This document shows, in pieces, positions 1 through 8,616 of a stretch of 64,000 nucleotides of DNA. Origin of the DNA: Stanieria cyanosphaera PCC 7437. Its GTDB lineage: Bacteria > Cyanobacteriota > Cyanobacteriia > Cyanobacteriales > Xenococcaceae. Both the position numbers and the translations under genes were made by a program. The notes beneath the pieces were generated by a model. It searched no databases, was not told the origin of the DNA, and saw only the letters and a list, made by a program, of their open reading frames with translations. The stretch spans positions 3,926,501 to 3,990,500 of the forward strand of contig NC_019748.1 of NCBI RefSeq assembly GCF_000317575.1. The letters are read 5' to 3'. The first letter of the stretch is position 1. Every line of letters begins with the position of its first letter.

Positions 1-48
1 AAGAAATTCGCGGAGAACTCTAGACTACTAAAATAAATACATTTTAAG

Positions 49-75
49 AGAAGGAATAATTTGCCTTCTTTTTTT
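49..75 (+). terminator. Rho-independent terminator of a gene left of the window
   Basis: A perfect 6-bp stem (AGAAGG at 49-54 pairing with CCTTCT at 64-69) with a 9-base A/T-rich loop runs into seven T residues. It lies between the window edge and the sugar kinase gene, so it most likely ends a plus-strand gene that starts outside the window. Confidence 0.6.
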
Positions 76-135
76 ATGTTTGTGGTTTGCCCTAAACTGT
101 AATCTAAAAAAAGTAAGTAAGATGCAACAACTACC

Positions 136-1128
136 GTGACCAATCATCGCCATACTCGCGTTATCTGTTTGGGAGAAATCTTGTTTGATTGTCTAGCTGA
201 CCAAATTGGACTTTCTTTACCAGAAGTTACTTCTTGGACAGCTTATCCAGGAGGCGCACCTGCCAATGTCGCTTGTGCTTTAGTTAAATTAGGTATTCCT
301 GCTGCTTTTATTGGTTGTGTGGGGAAAGACTCAGCAGGAGAAGAATTAATTCAGCTTTTAGATGCAGTTGGGGTAAATAGGACAGGCGTACAACGTCATG
401 AAACCGAACCAACTAGACAAGTTTATGTGTTACGTTCTACTACAGGAGATCGTCAATTTGCTGGATTTGGAGACAACCCAGTAGATGGTTTTGCAGATGC
501 TTATCTTCAAGCTGACGAATTACCGATAGAACTTTTTGTTGAAGCAGAATATTTAGTGATTGGGACTTTAGAGTTGGCTTATCCAGAAACTAGAGTTGCT
601 GTTTTTCGAGCTTTAGAATTAGCCGATCAATATCATCTCAAAATAGTTTTAGATGTCAATTGGCGACCAATGTTTTGGGAAGATGAAACAGAAGCTTTAC
701 CTTTGATTCAACAGCTTTGGCAATACGTGGATTTTGTTAAATTAGCAGAAGAAGAAGCTCAATGGTTGTTTCAAACAACTGATGCAGCAGCGATCGCACA
801 TAAACTTAATTCAGTAGAAGGAGTTTTGGTGAGTGGAGGCGATGCCCAAGTGAGTTATTGCCTCAGCGATAATGCAGGTAGAGTAACTCCTTTTTCGGTT
901 GAGGTTATAGATACGACTGGCGCAGGAGATGCGTTTTTAGCTGGATTTATTGCTCAATTGTGTCAACACAAACTGAGTAGTCTAAGCGAGCCTGAGATTG
1001 CCCGCGAAATTGTTACTTATGCTTGTGCGGTTGGAGGTTTAACTACCACTAAACCAGGTGCGATCGCTGCTCAACCGACAACTATGGAAGTAGAAGCTTT
1101 TCTTCAGAAACAAAAAAATTCTTCGTAG
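136..1128 (+). CDS. PfkB-family carbohydrate kinase, probably fructokinase
   Basis: Cytosolic ATP-dependent sugar kinase of the ribokinase/PfkB fold, most like fructokinases that make fructose 6-phosphate. Seen: the N-terminal glycine pair with the GGAPANVA signature near residues 39-46, and the C-terminal signature DTTGAGDAF at 259-267, where the Asp of GAGD (265) is the expected catalytic base. The 330-residue length is normal. The start is GTG at 136; the ATG at 122 is out of frame and stops at once. The gene stands alone between a terminator and a convergent gene. Sugar specificity (fructose against other sugars) is inferred from overall resemblance and is not proven. Confidence 0.88.
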   Translation: MTNHRHTRVICLGEILFDCLADQIGLSLPEVTSWTAYPGGAPANVACALVKLGIPAAFIGCVGKDSAGEELIQLLDAVGVNRTGVQRHETEPTRQVYVLRSTTGDRQFAGFGDNPVDGFADAYLQADELPIELFVEAEYLVIGTLELAYPETRVAVFRALELADQYHLKIVLDVNWRPMFWEDETEALPLIQQLWQYVDFVKLAEEEAQWLFQTTDAAAIAHKLNSVEGVLVSGGDAQVSYCLSDNAGRVTPFSVEVIDTTGAGDAFLAGFIAQLCQHKLSSLSEPEIAREIVTYACAVGGLTTTKPGAIAAQPTTMEVEAFLQKQKNSS

Positions 1129-1134
1129 TCGATG

Positions 1135-1203
1135 AAAACAGAAAGAGAGCCGACGACTTGCCGTGTTTCGTCTCGACTCTCTAACTGGTTCGCTCCTCAC
1201 ACG
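1135..1203 (-). ncRNA. candidate small RNA, about 70 nt, in a convergent intergenic gap
   Basis: Between two genes that converge here, the minus strand carries a strong promoter-like pair (separate entry), about 20 bases of leader containing GTGTGAGGAG, then a long hairpin (arms 1144-1157 and 1169-1182, with one mismatch and one bulge) followed by a U-rich tail TTCTGTTTT. That is the layout of a free-standing small RNA with its own terminator. No long reading frame fits inside. The opposite strand carries CTCCTCACAC, close to the conserved single-stranded motif of cyanobacterial Yfr1, but that orientation lacks a T-run after a hairpin. Function unknown. Confidence 0.42.
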
Positions 1204-1209
1204 CTTGCT

Positions 1210-1238
1210 ATAGTAAATAAGCTTGGTTGATTTGTCAA
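1210..1238 (-). promoter_or_regulatory. sigma70-type promoter for the candidate small RNA
   Basis: On the minus strand a perfect TTGACA (-35, plus positions 1233-1238) is followed after exactly 17 bases by TACTAT (-10, 1210-1215). Transcription would begin near 1203. Both flanking coding genes end here, so neither needs this promoter, which supports an independent transcript. Confidence 0.5.
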
Positions 1239-1312
1239 CAGGATTTAAGTTTTTTTATGTAAAGATTTTTTTTGCTTTAAGTAAAGATTAACTAAGTTAA
1301 TTTACAAGCTGG

Positions 1313-2230
1313 CTATAGTTCACTCAAGGGGATCACGCCTAATTGTTGTAGTAGTAAAGCTAAAAAATACTGTACTAATGCTACTAATCCCAACCTTGCT
1401 TGGGCTAATTGAGGGTTAATTCTGCCAAAAATACGGCAATTAGCTTCAAAATCGAGCATTGTTTGACTTAGATTTTCTGCTAATTTGAAACAATTAAAAG
1501 ATTGAGAACTAGCAAAAACATCAACCAGATTGACTAGTTCAAGAATCAAAGTGCGATCGCTTTCATCATTGAGGAAAAAATTTCCTTGGCTATTTAACCC
1601 AGAAAAAGAACAGGAAGCAAGCAGATTCCAACTACCAACAGCAAAATTACTAGCTTTCAGTTTAATTAAACCTTCTCGTTCTCCTAAACGTAACAAAGAA
1701 CAACAACGTGCATGAACGTATTGTAAGGAAAACAAATTATTATGATTACATAAATGGTTATTTTCATTGACTGTGGTGGTTGTCTCTAGAAATGCAATCA
1801 GTTGACCTAACCAATTGATCAAACTTGATTCTTTTAAAGACAAATCAATCCAACCTGAAGCTATTAATTCAAGCTCAAACTCCAGACTGGTTTCTTGAGA
1901 ACAATTTTGAATGCTTGTAAAAATTTGAATTAGCTCTTTTGCCAACATAAGAGGTGACAATTGCCACTGACTAGCTAGAGGAAAACAAATGGCGCAACGA
2001 TACTTAACCTTGTTTGAATTAGTTTTATGGGAACGAGATAAAATAATTTTTTCTGGTATTAAGGTAACTAAAGATTGTGATAGGACATAAAAATTATGTT
2101 GTTGTTGATATGAATTAATTGCGTACTCTAGCTGCTGTTGCAGAGAATATTTAATAGCAATGGAATCAAACTTGAGATGTAGTTTAAAAAACTTATCTAA
2201 AAAGGTATTTTTTGATACATTGTTATCCAT
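1313..2230 (-). CDS. ArgRS-like protein with N-terminal and DALR domains but no catalytic core
   Basis: A 305-residue protein that resembles arginyl-tRNA synthetase at both ends. Residues about 75-145 look like the ArgRS N-terminal (Add-1) domain: a PLA element in a short helix-strand unit, then an ASGWIDLSL segment like the usual AGPGFIN turn. Residues about 170-305 look like the DALR anticodon-binding helical bundle, starting at YVHARCCSLLR. A full ArgRS is roughly 550-600 residues; the Rossmann catalytic domain with HIGH and KMSKS motifs is absent here. It therefore cannot charge tRNA as a normal ArgRS. It may bind tRNA-Arg or an ArgRS partner; that is inference. The gene ends convergent to the sugar kinase. 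Confidence 0.62.
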   Translation of the reverse strand: MDNNVSKNTFLDKFFKLHLKFDSIAIKYSLQQQLEYAINSYQQQHNFYVLSQSLVTLIPEKIILSRSHKTNSNKVKYRCAICFPLASQWQLSPLMLAKELIQIFTSIQNCSQETSLEFELELIASGWIDLSLKESSLINWLGQLIAFLETTTTVNENNHLCNHNNLFSLQYVHARCCSLLRLGEREGLIKLKASNFAVGSWNLLASCSFSGLNSQGNFFLNDESDRTLILELVNLVDVFASSQSFNCFKLAENLSQTMLDFEANCRIFGRINPQLAQARLGLVALVQYFLALLLQQLGVIPLSEL

Positions 2231-2274
2231 GTAAAATCAAATATGCATCGATATAATCAATTTGCCTCCTCACT

Positions 2275-2985
2275 ATGCACTTCTCCGAAAATTCCGCAGA
2301 GGCATCTCGCCCATTTTTAACTTGGCAGAGGATCATCGATTGGGGTCATACCCATTATCGCGATCGCATTTTCAGAAAAGATGAACGTGTTCCGGCTCGT
2401 CCTGGATTACTATATTTAGTAAACAAGGGTGCTATTCGTCTAGTAGGTGCTGCTCAAAGTAGCATAGTTAACTTTGATGATGGCGAATCCTCCGAACCTC
2501 CATCTGATTTACCAGAAGAGGCTTTTTTAGGATTTGTTGATGCCGGTCAACCCTTTGAAATTGTGGCACAATCTCCTTTTAATCTTCAAGCTTATGCCCA
2601 TGTAGACCGAACTGAAGTAGTTTGGATGTACTGGCATGACTTAGATAATTGGCCTCATTTTCGTAAAGAGGTTTATGAATCATTTCGTTATCAGCATCAG
2701 CGTAAATTGTTATGGCTTAGTGCTTTAGGGCAAAGACGAACCATTGAACGACTGATGAATTTTCTGACTTTATTGATAGAAGAATATGGAGAACCTTGTG
2801 AGAACGGCTATTGTCTACCTTATCTTTTGACTCATGCTCAAATTGGTAGTGCGATCGGTTCAACCAGGGTAACTGTTACCCGTTTAATGGGAAAACTACG
2901 TCGCCAAGGTTTGATTTCAATTCAAGAGGATAACCTGATTTGTATGCCTCATTGGGAAACAGCCAAAAATTACAAAGAAAAGTAG
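2275..2985 (+). CDS. Crp/Fnr-family transcriptional regulator
   Basis: A 236-residue DNA-binding regulator. The first two thirds form a cupin-like effector domain of the cyclic-nucleotide-binding type (residues about 35-130), followed by a dimerisation helix (about 130-160) and a winged helix-turn-helix in the last 60 residues, with recognition-helix text STRVTVTRLMGKL. The effector is unknown: I do not see a clear cAMP phosphate-binding cassette, so it may sense something else or act constitutively. The gene is divergent from the ArgRS-like gene (44-bp gap) and its 3' end overlaps the convergent kinase gene by 16 bases, so antisense interference is possible. Confidence 0.82.
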   Translation: MHFSENSAEASRPFLTWQRIIDWGHTHYRDRIFRKDERVPARPGLLYLVNKGAIRLVGAAQSSIVNFDDGESSEPPSDLPEEAFLGFVDAGQPFEIVAQSPFNLQAYAHVDRTEVVWMYWHDLDNWPHFRKEVYESFRYQHQRKLLWLSALGQRRTIERLMNFLTLLIEEYGEPCENGYCLPYLLTHAQIGSAIGSTRVTVTRLMGKLRRQGLISIQEDNLICMPHWETAKNYKEK

Positions 2986-5630
2986 AATTTTGCCCCACTA
3001 TCGGGACTTGCTTGCGCCCAAACTTTACCCCCGTGACGATAAATTATCCGTCCCACAGTAGCTAAACCAATACCCGTACCTGGAAATTGGGTTTCTGAAT
3101 GAAGTCTTTGAAAAGGAATAAACAGCTGATCAACTAGATGAGATTCAAAACCAGCCCCGTTATCTTGGATACAGTAGGCTAAATTACCGTCATTTTGAGG
3201 AATAGCTTTAAACTCAATTTTGGCTTTAGCTTGATGAGCAGTATATTTCCAGGCATTATCTAACAGGTTATTTAAGACAATTCGTAATAATCGGGGGTCA
3301 CCTTTTACTACTAAATTTGGTTCAACGATCGCTTCTAAGTGACGATGAGATTGACGAGCTTTTAATTCGGCAATAATTTCTGTCGCGATCGCACTGAGAT
3401 CGACACTGACACATTGCATTTGAAAACGAGTAACGCGAGACAATTGTAATAGAGCTTCAATTAATTCAGCCATTCGGTAACTATTGGCTCTAATTCGTTG
3501 CAAATAATGTTTACCTTGATCGTCTAGTTGTTCTTGATAACGTTCCCACATTACTTGACTAAACCCATTAATAGCTCTTAAAGGTGCTTGTAAGTCGTGA
3601 GATACAGAGTAAGAAAAAGATTCTAATTCTCGGTTAGCAGCTTCGAGTTGAATGGTACGTTTTGATAAAGCTTGTTTGACAGCAATTAAATCTGGTAAGT
3701 CACAAGCAAGATAGAGAATGGCATAGATTTCTCCTGTTGGTTTAGTTAAAGGAATTTTATAAGTATCAAATTGATAGAATTCTTCACATAAAATTCTACT
3801 TTCTAGTTGATGGATAATTTTACCTGTCCGAAAAACTTGCTCGCTTTCTTGAAGAAATTGTTCTCGATATTCTGAAGAAAAACACTCTTCAATCTTTTTA
3901 CCTAGTAATTGTTCAGAAGAATCAAAACCAAGACTGGCAGCAAAACTTTGATTGCAATAAGATATCCTTAAATTATCTCGTTTCATCACCAGCAGATAAT
4001 AAGGTAAAGCATTAAAAATAGTTTTTAATTCATCGAGAGATTGAACTAAATCTTGTTCAAGATAGCGGTCTAATTTTTGGATTTGAGTTTCATTTTGTTT
4101 GGCTTGAGTAATATCAATTACGACGCCAATCATTGCCACTACTCGATTGGCAAGATCATTTATGGGTTTGGCAATCGTTTTTACCCAACGAATATTATGA
4201 TAATTGTCTACTATACGATATTCTATTTCTAAATCCCGTTGAGCTTTAACAGCTTTAATAGCAGCTAAATCAATTGATTGTCTTTCTTCATGATGAATAG
4301 TTTGCAAAAAACTAGCATAACTGCCATCAAAATTATGCTCAGATAAAGACAAAATAGTTAAGGCGCGCGAGTCTAGTTTGACTAAGTTAGTTTGAAGATT
4401 CCAATGCCAAATTCCACTTTGGCTAGCTCCTAAAACTAATTCTAATCGTCTATTTGTTTCCAACAGTTCGGTTTCGGTAACGATTAAATTAGTAATATCT
4501 TTTGCCATAGAAATCATTAATTCAGTGCCATCATTGAGTTGGGCTACAGGAGTAGAAAATAGCTCCCAAAAGCGTTTTTCTCCGTGGCGAGTAGTTACCG
4601 TAACTTCGCTACGAGTAGTTACAGTCGTTTCTTCTAATTCAGAATTGAGATCGATTTTGTTGGGTAAATTAAGTAAAGAATTAACGACTCGTTGAAAAGT
4701 AGCTTCATGATCGAGATTAGAATTAAGCGATCGCACTATTTCTTGATGTTTGAGATCTGCTCTTCTAATCCATTCGGTAAGAGTAGGAATTTCTTCTAAT
4801 CCATAACCAGTTGTTTCTTGCCAACTTTTGTTAAGATGCAAAATCTTACCATCAGAGCGATGAATCATCATCGGAAACGGTGCATTAGTAAAGCAGAGAC
4901 GAAATCTTTCTTGACAAAGATTAGTATGAACGGGAGATTCTTTAAGAAAATTAGAATTTAGCTGACTTTTTTCAAGAGTATTGATAGAAAAAGCTTGGTT
5001 TGCCTGAAAATATTCTGCCAATTCAATCTCTTCTAATAATAAGGGAGCTAAATGTAATTGGGCGCGTCGATCCGTTTCATAGGAAACTTGGGGATAGGAT
5101 TCTACCCACTGATGAATGAAGCTAATATAACTAAGTAACGTAATTAAATAATTATACATTTCCAAGCCCAAAAATTGACGTACGGTTTGACGACAAGTTT
5201 TTGCTTGAGATGATTGAACAAACAGTAAAACAGCACAACGCAATAAACTGTGTTCGATTTCCGAGTTAGTTTGCCAAGTGCAATCTTGATTAGCTGGTTG
5301 ATTTAAATATTCAAAATCTTCGGTTAAGTCGGCTTCGCTTTCAGGCAAAACAGAACGATTTAGTGTTAAGATTTCTCGGGCTGTCATACCCAAACAACGC
5401 AAACTACAACTATGACAAATGACAAAATAAGGAACAGAACAATAACGCCCCAGATAAACAAAAAGTTTTTCTTTAAATAAAGTTGGTAAAGGATTTTGAT
5501 AATAGGCTAACGAAGTTTGCTGCCACAAGCTAGCTAGTATTGATGGTGTAGCCATAGCTGGTTCTAAAAAAGCAGGAAAAAACCCTAATTTTTTCACAAT
5601 TTCTGCTTTAATTTGACTGTTTGTGGGCAT
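2970..5630 (-). CDS. PAS-domain sensor histidine kinase with AhpD-like N-terminal domain
   Basis: An 886-residue soluble two-component kinase. Order seen: an N-terminal domain (about 1-190) resembling the AhpD/carboxymuconolactone-decarboxylase fold, with C72-H-S-C75 and a further Cys at 79 where AhpD has a His; a PAS domain (about 240-385, NAPFPMMIHRSDG); a second PAS/PAC unit (about 395-515); a third PAS (about 530-645); a HisKA dimerisation domain with phospho-acceptor His near 678 (SYSVSHDLQAPL); and an HATPase with N box NNLLDNAWKYT, DNGAGF and GTGIGLA. The catalytic half resembles phytochrome-type kinases. The Cys-rich head suggests redox or peroxide sensing, which is inference. No response regulator is adjacent. 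Confidence 0.85.
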   Translation of the reverse strand: MPTNSQIKAEIVKKLGFFPAFLEPAMATPSILASLWQQTSLAYYQNPLPTLFKEKLFVYLGRYCSVPYFVICHSCSLRCLGMTAREILTLNRSVLPESEADLTEDFEYLNQPANQDCTWQTNSEIEHSLLRCAVLLFVQSSQAKTCRQTVRQFLGLEMYNYLITLLSYISFIHQWVESYPQVSYETDRRAQLHLAPLLLEEIELAEYFQANQAFSINTLEKSQLNSNFLKESPVHTNLCQERFRLCFTNAPFPMMIHRSDGKILHLNKSWQETTGYGLEEIPTLTEWIRRADLKHQEIVRSLNSNLDHEATFQRVVNSLLNLPNKIDLNSELEETTVTTRSEVTVTTRHGEKRFWELFSTPVAQLNDGTELMISMAKDITNLIVTETELLETNRRLELVLGASQSGIWHWNLQTNLVKLDSRALTILSLSEHNFDGSYASFLQTIHHEERQSIDLAAIKAVKAQRDLEIEYRIVDNYHNIRWVKTIAKPINDLANRVVAMIGVVIDITQAKQNETQIQKLDRYLEQDLVQSLDELKTIFNALPYYLLVMKRDNLRISYCNQSFAASLGFDSSEQLLGKKIEECFSSEYREQFLQESEQVFRTGKIIHQLESRILCEEFYQFDTYKIPLTKPTGEIYAILYLACDLPDLIAVKQALSKRTIQLEAANRELESFSYSVSHDLQAPLRAINGFSQVMWERYQEQLDDQGKHYLQRIRANSYRMAELIEALLQLSRVTRFQMQCVSVDLSAIATEIIAELKARQSHRHLEAIVEPNLVVKGDPRLLRIVLNNLLDNAWKYTAHQAKAKIEFKAIPQNDGNLAYCIQDNGAGFESHLVDQLFIPFQRLHSETQFPGTGIGLATVGRIIYRHGGKVWAQASPDSGAKFYFSL

Positions 5631-5835
5631 AATTTCAGGTTGATTCCTAAAAATAAAAAGATAGAGTAAGCATCATTAATTTAAGTTATGCCTATTACAT
5701 TAAGGAAAACTTAAACTTAATCTTGGCGAACAATAATTTAGTTTTTTTTAACAATAGATTCTGTTCAGAAATTAAGTTGAAACTATTACTACAGTGTCTT
5801 AAATTTAAATTATCGAACAAGTTGAATAGTTAGAT

Positions 5836-7182
5836 TCAATTTCTAAGATTTAATTTACTAAAACCACTCATTTTACCTGGATTTAATAATCCACAAGGGT
5901 CTATTTTGTGCTTAAATTGTACTTTCTGGTGATCGATAGTTTTATTCCCTCCAGCTTCAATAGTGTAAACATGAGGATTGGCAATAAAAGCACCGTTAGC
6001 TTCGTGATAATCAATGATTTGATTGAGTCTAGTTGCTGTGGTATAACGAACTAATTGCAAACCTGCGGGAACAGCTTTACCACCAGCTTTCAAAAACTCT
6101 AGATGAATTACAACTTCATCGCCAAAATATTGATACATTTGTTCGACTCGTTCTAGAGTGAAATAAAAAGTTTGCAGATAAGTTAAATTAGGGTCAACAC
6201 TGCGAGCATGAAGCGTGGTATGATTCCAAGCAAATTCTAATAAACTTGTACCTGCGATTTCCTTTGCCTTTTTACAATAAGTGATTTCGCCTTGATATTC
6301 TGCAATTAAAGCTTTCATCGCTGCCAAATCGTATTCCGAGATCATTAATAGGGCGCAATGTTTTCCTGAAGGCAAATAATTTTGTAAAGCTGTAAAGTAG
6401 GAAGGAATCGGAGCAGCATGAATACTAACTAATTTTTTAACAATCCCATCACTATCACTTAAAGCTTGTCCAAATTTAGCTGCACTCATAAATTGATCGA
6501 AAATCACAATCATTTCTGCCCAAGGATAGGCAGGTGCGAGGGGAATTTCTAATTGAGTAATAATACCTGTAGTTCCATAACCATGAATAACTTGTTGAAC
6601 CTCATCTCCTGATAATTCAATCACTTCTGGTGTTTCAGTCATAGTTACTAACCGCACGCGCTGCAAATTACCTCGTTCTTTGAGTTGTCCGTAAGTAATT
6701 GAACCCATCCCCACACTACCACCGCCAATAAAACCACCAATAGTAGCTGTACGATAGGTAGAAGGTGCAATTCGCAGTTCCCAACCAATTTCTCGCGCCT
6801 GTTTATCAAAAGCTGCCATTTTAACCCCTGGTTCAACCGCAGCCATACCTGGTTTTAGCCAGTGAATTTGATTCATTTTGGTTGTGTCAAGAATTATTCC
6901 TGCTTCTAAGGGAATACATTGTCCGTAGTTACCTGTTCCTGCACCTCGAACTGTCAAGGGAACTTGATGACAATAACACAGTTGAGCAATTTTAATTACT
7001 TCGGCTTCATTGCTAGGACGAACTACTAAATCTGCTCGTTTATCTTTGAGTTGTTCGTAGAGAATCGGGCTAAAATGATAATAATCGAGAGATAGCTTAG
7101 CAATTTGATTAGATTCAGTAATAATTTCTATACCTTTAAGTTTATCCGCGATCGCTTGCCAAGCATTTAAATGAGTAGTCAT
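5836..7182 (-). CDS. FAD-binding oxidoreductase, GlcD/VAO type
   Basis: A 448-residue flavoprotein of the VAO/PCMH superfamily (relatives: glycolate oxidase GlcD, D-lactate dehydrogenase). The FAD-binding half shows VVRPSNEAEV near residue 54, the pyrophosphate loop VRGAGTGNYGQ near 78-88, and the glycine-rich stretch TIGGFIGGGSVGMGS near 146-160. The C-terminal half would be the substrate cap, ending in the family phrase LNPGKM. It acts in the cytosol or at the membrane face on an unknown 2-hydroxy acid or similar substrate. It is not next to iron-sulfur partner genes such as glcE or glcF. It has a long upstream gap with secondary-structure potential. Confidence 0.82.
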   Translation of the reverse strand: MTTHLNAWQAIADKLKGIEIITESNQIAKLSLDYYHFSPILYEQLKDKRADLVVRPSNEAEVIKIAQLCYCHQVPLTVRGAGTGNYGQCIPLEAGIILDTTKMNQIHWLKPGMAAVEPGVKMAAFDKQAREIGWELRIAPSTYRTATIGGFIGGGSVGMGSITYGQLKERGNLQRVRLVTMTETPEVIELSGDEVQQVIHGYGTTGIITQLEIPLAPAYPWAEMIVIFDQFMSAAKFGQALSDSDGIVKKLVSIHAAPIPSYFTALQNYLPSGKHCALLMISEYDLAAMKALIAEYQGEITYCKKAKEIAGTSLLEFAWNHTTLHARSVDPNLTYLQTFYFTLERVEQMYQYFGDEVVIHLEFLKAGGKAVPAGLQLVRYTTATRLNQIIDYHEANGAFIANPHVYTIEAGGNKTIDHQKVQFKHKIDPCGLLNPGKMSGFSKLNLRN

Positions 7183-7675
7183 TAGTTGTTTCTCTTTGGT
7201 TTTTGTGATTGATTTTATTACTATAAAAAAAATTTCTTAAGCTACGGAGAGTTTTTCCCAATAGCGAAACCAAAAGCTCGACAATGATACTAAATCCGAT
7301 TCTCAAAGTACACTTATCGATTGAGAGTTTAAATTAGCTTAAAAGCCTTCTGCCTCCTGGAGATGCTGTGTGCTGTTCGGGCTTCTTCCATTCGGAGGTT
7401 TCCTCAGAATTCAATTCCGCCCACGGTATGAGGATTACTCCCAAAAGCTTTTAGTTAATCATTCACCGTTGTTATCGGTTACTGCGTTATGTTTTACGAG
7501 GTTTTCGCTACTTTACTTTTTGTCTAGAGATGCAGACTTTTCGTTTCTAGGGTTCAACTTAGAGAGTCATTCACAACCCTCCCACCGTATATGAAGATTT
7601 TACGTCTAAATCCTTAAGTTCGATTGATCCCTTCGGCACAGCAGAGGGTCTATTTTTCACAGAAAGATAAAAAAG
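7183..7675. other. 493-bp gene-free interval with secondary-structure potential
   Basis: No convincing coding gene. The stretch is richer in G+C than neighbouring gaps and full of short inverted repeats: CCTCCTGGAG (self-complementary bar one position) near 7351, GGAGGTTTCCTC near 7396 and AAAAGCTTTT near 7444. On the minus strand it lies directly upstream of the FAD oxidoreductase. It could be a long structured leader, an unrecognised RNA, or a decayed insertion element. I could not match it to RNase P, tmRNA, 6S, SRP RNA, the cobalamin riboswitch or the tRNA-Leu group I intron. A 74-codon open frame at 7370-7594 looks like chance. Confidence 0.35.
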
Positions 7676-8416
7676 TTACAAGGGAATTTGATTAATTTGA
7701 GCTTCAACTTCTAGGCTAATACTTCCCCTATCCACATTCATTTCTTGAATGCGAAACTTCGTCCCCTGATAGTTTACATAAGATGAGTTAATTAATTTCT
7801 TAAGTATTTCCATAAAGGCAACTAAAATTTCTAAAGAAAGTGCCTGTCCTTCTTCAAAATAAAACTTTTCCATTAACACAGGATGCTCGTGAGTACGCGG
7901 ATGTATTACACCTGTAAAGCAAACTTGTTGAGTTTTATCTTTTTCGCAGACTTGTAAATTGCTACTAAAAACCACTTTACCTTCACCAGGTAAGCGTAAC
8001 TCCATTGGTCGGAGAAATTTGAGCAGGACGATTTGACCATCTACATTTAACTCTAAAGGAAGAAGTTTACTAAGAAAATAATCTGAATTCAAATTTTGAT
8101 TGAGATCTGCTTCTGTCATAACCAATCTTCCCGTAGAATTTATGGGTTGGTTTAGTTCGATTTTGCCGAAAAGAACACTTAAAAGATTAATAGCAATTCC
8201 ATCTAAATCAAGTTCAATTTTCTGCACATGAAGATCTTGCTGCGTTACCAATCCTTTGCCTGTAATCGAAATCGAATCGACTTCTCCCTGAACTATTTTG
8301 ATTGGGTTGGTACGAATATCTACATCTAGTTCTTGTGCTTCCTCTACTTGTTCAGATAGTAGGTTTTCCGCTACCTTTGAAATCGCTTGTTCGTCTAGTC
8401 TTTGTTCGCTTGACAT
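7676..8416 (-). CDS. DUF2993 (LmeA-like) protein
   Basis: A 246-residue protein of the DUF2993 family, common in cyanobacteria and actinobacteria; the characterised relative LmeA is a phospholipid-binding envelope protein. Seen: alternating beta text with the family phrases SISITGKGLV, LDLDGIAINLLSVLFGKIELNQP and MTEADLNQNL, and a C-terminal domain ending in SLEVEAQI. There is no signal peptide or transmembrane helix, so it should face the cytosol or bind membranes peripherally. A paralogue lies at 36418-37209. The role is likely lipid or membrane related, but this is inferred from the family only. Confidence 0.8.
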   Translation of the reverse strand: MSSEQRLDEQAISKVAENLLSEQVEEAQELDVDIRTNPIKIVQGEVDSISITGKGLVTQQDLHVQKIELDLDGIAINLLSVLFGKIELNQPINSTGRLVMTEADLNQNLNSDYFLSKLLPLELNVDGQIVLLKFLRPMELRLPGEGKVVFSSNLQVCEKDKTQQVCFTGVIHPRTHEHPVLMEKFYFEEGQALSLEILVAFMEILKKLINSSYVNYQGTKFRIQEMNVDRGSISLEVEAQINQIPL

Positions 8417-8616
8417 CGCATTTTGCTACTGTTGAAACACCTGTTTTAGGGATATCAAAAAAATTTAGAAAATGTTTCATCCTAAAGTTAGACTAATTTG
8501 AAATAGATTTAGATAGAGTTAAAAAAAAGTCCTCAGCTTCACCAGTACCTACGAGTAAAGTTAATGGCATTTCAAAGTAAATTCGATTGAATACTTACAT
8601 CTCTTGTATTAGTAGA

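Noticed and set aside
1144-1215. Yfr1-type RNA on the plus strand (CTCCTCACAC motif with a 5' hairpin)
   Set aside because: The 3' terminator hairpin and T-run are missing in that direction and the first base of the core differs; the minus strand has the better promoter and terminator.
7370-7594. 74-codon open frame in the structured interval
   Set aside because: Composition is not protein-like (Phe/Leu/Ser rich, no domain), there is no ribosome binding site, and it lies over inverted repeats.
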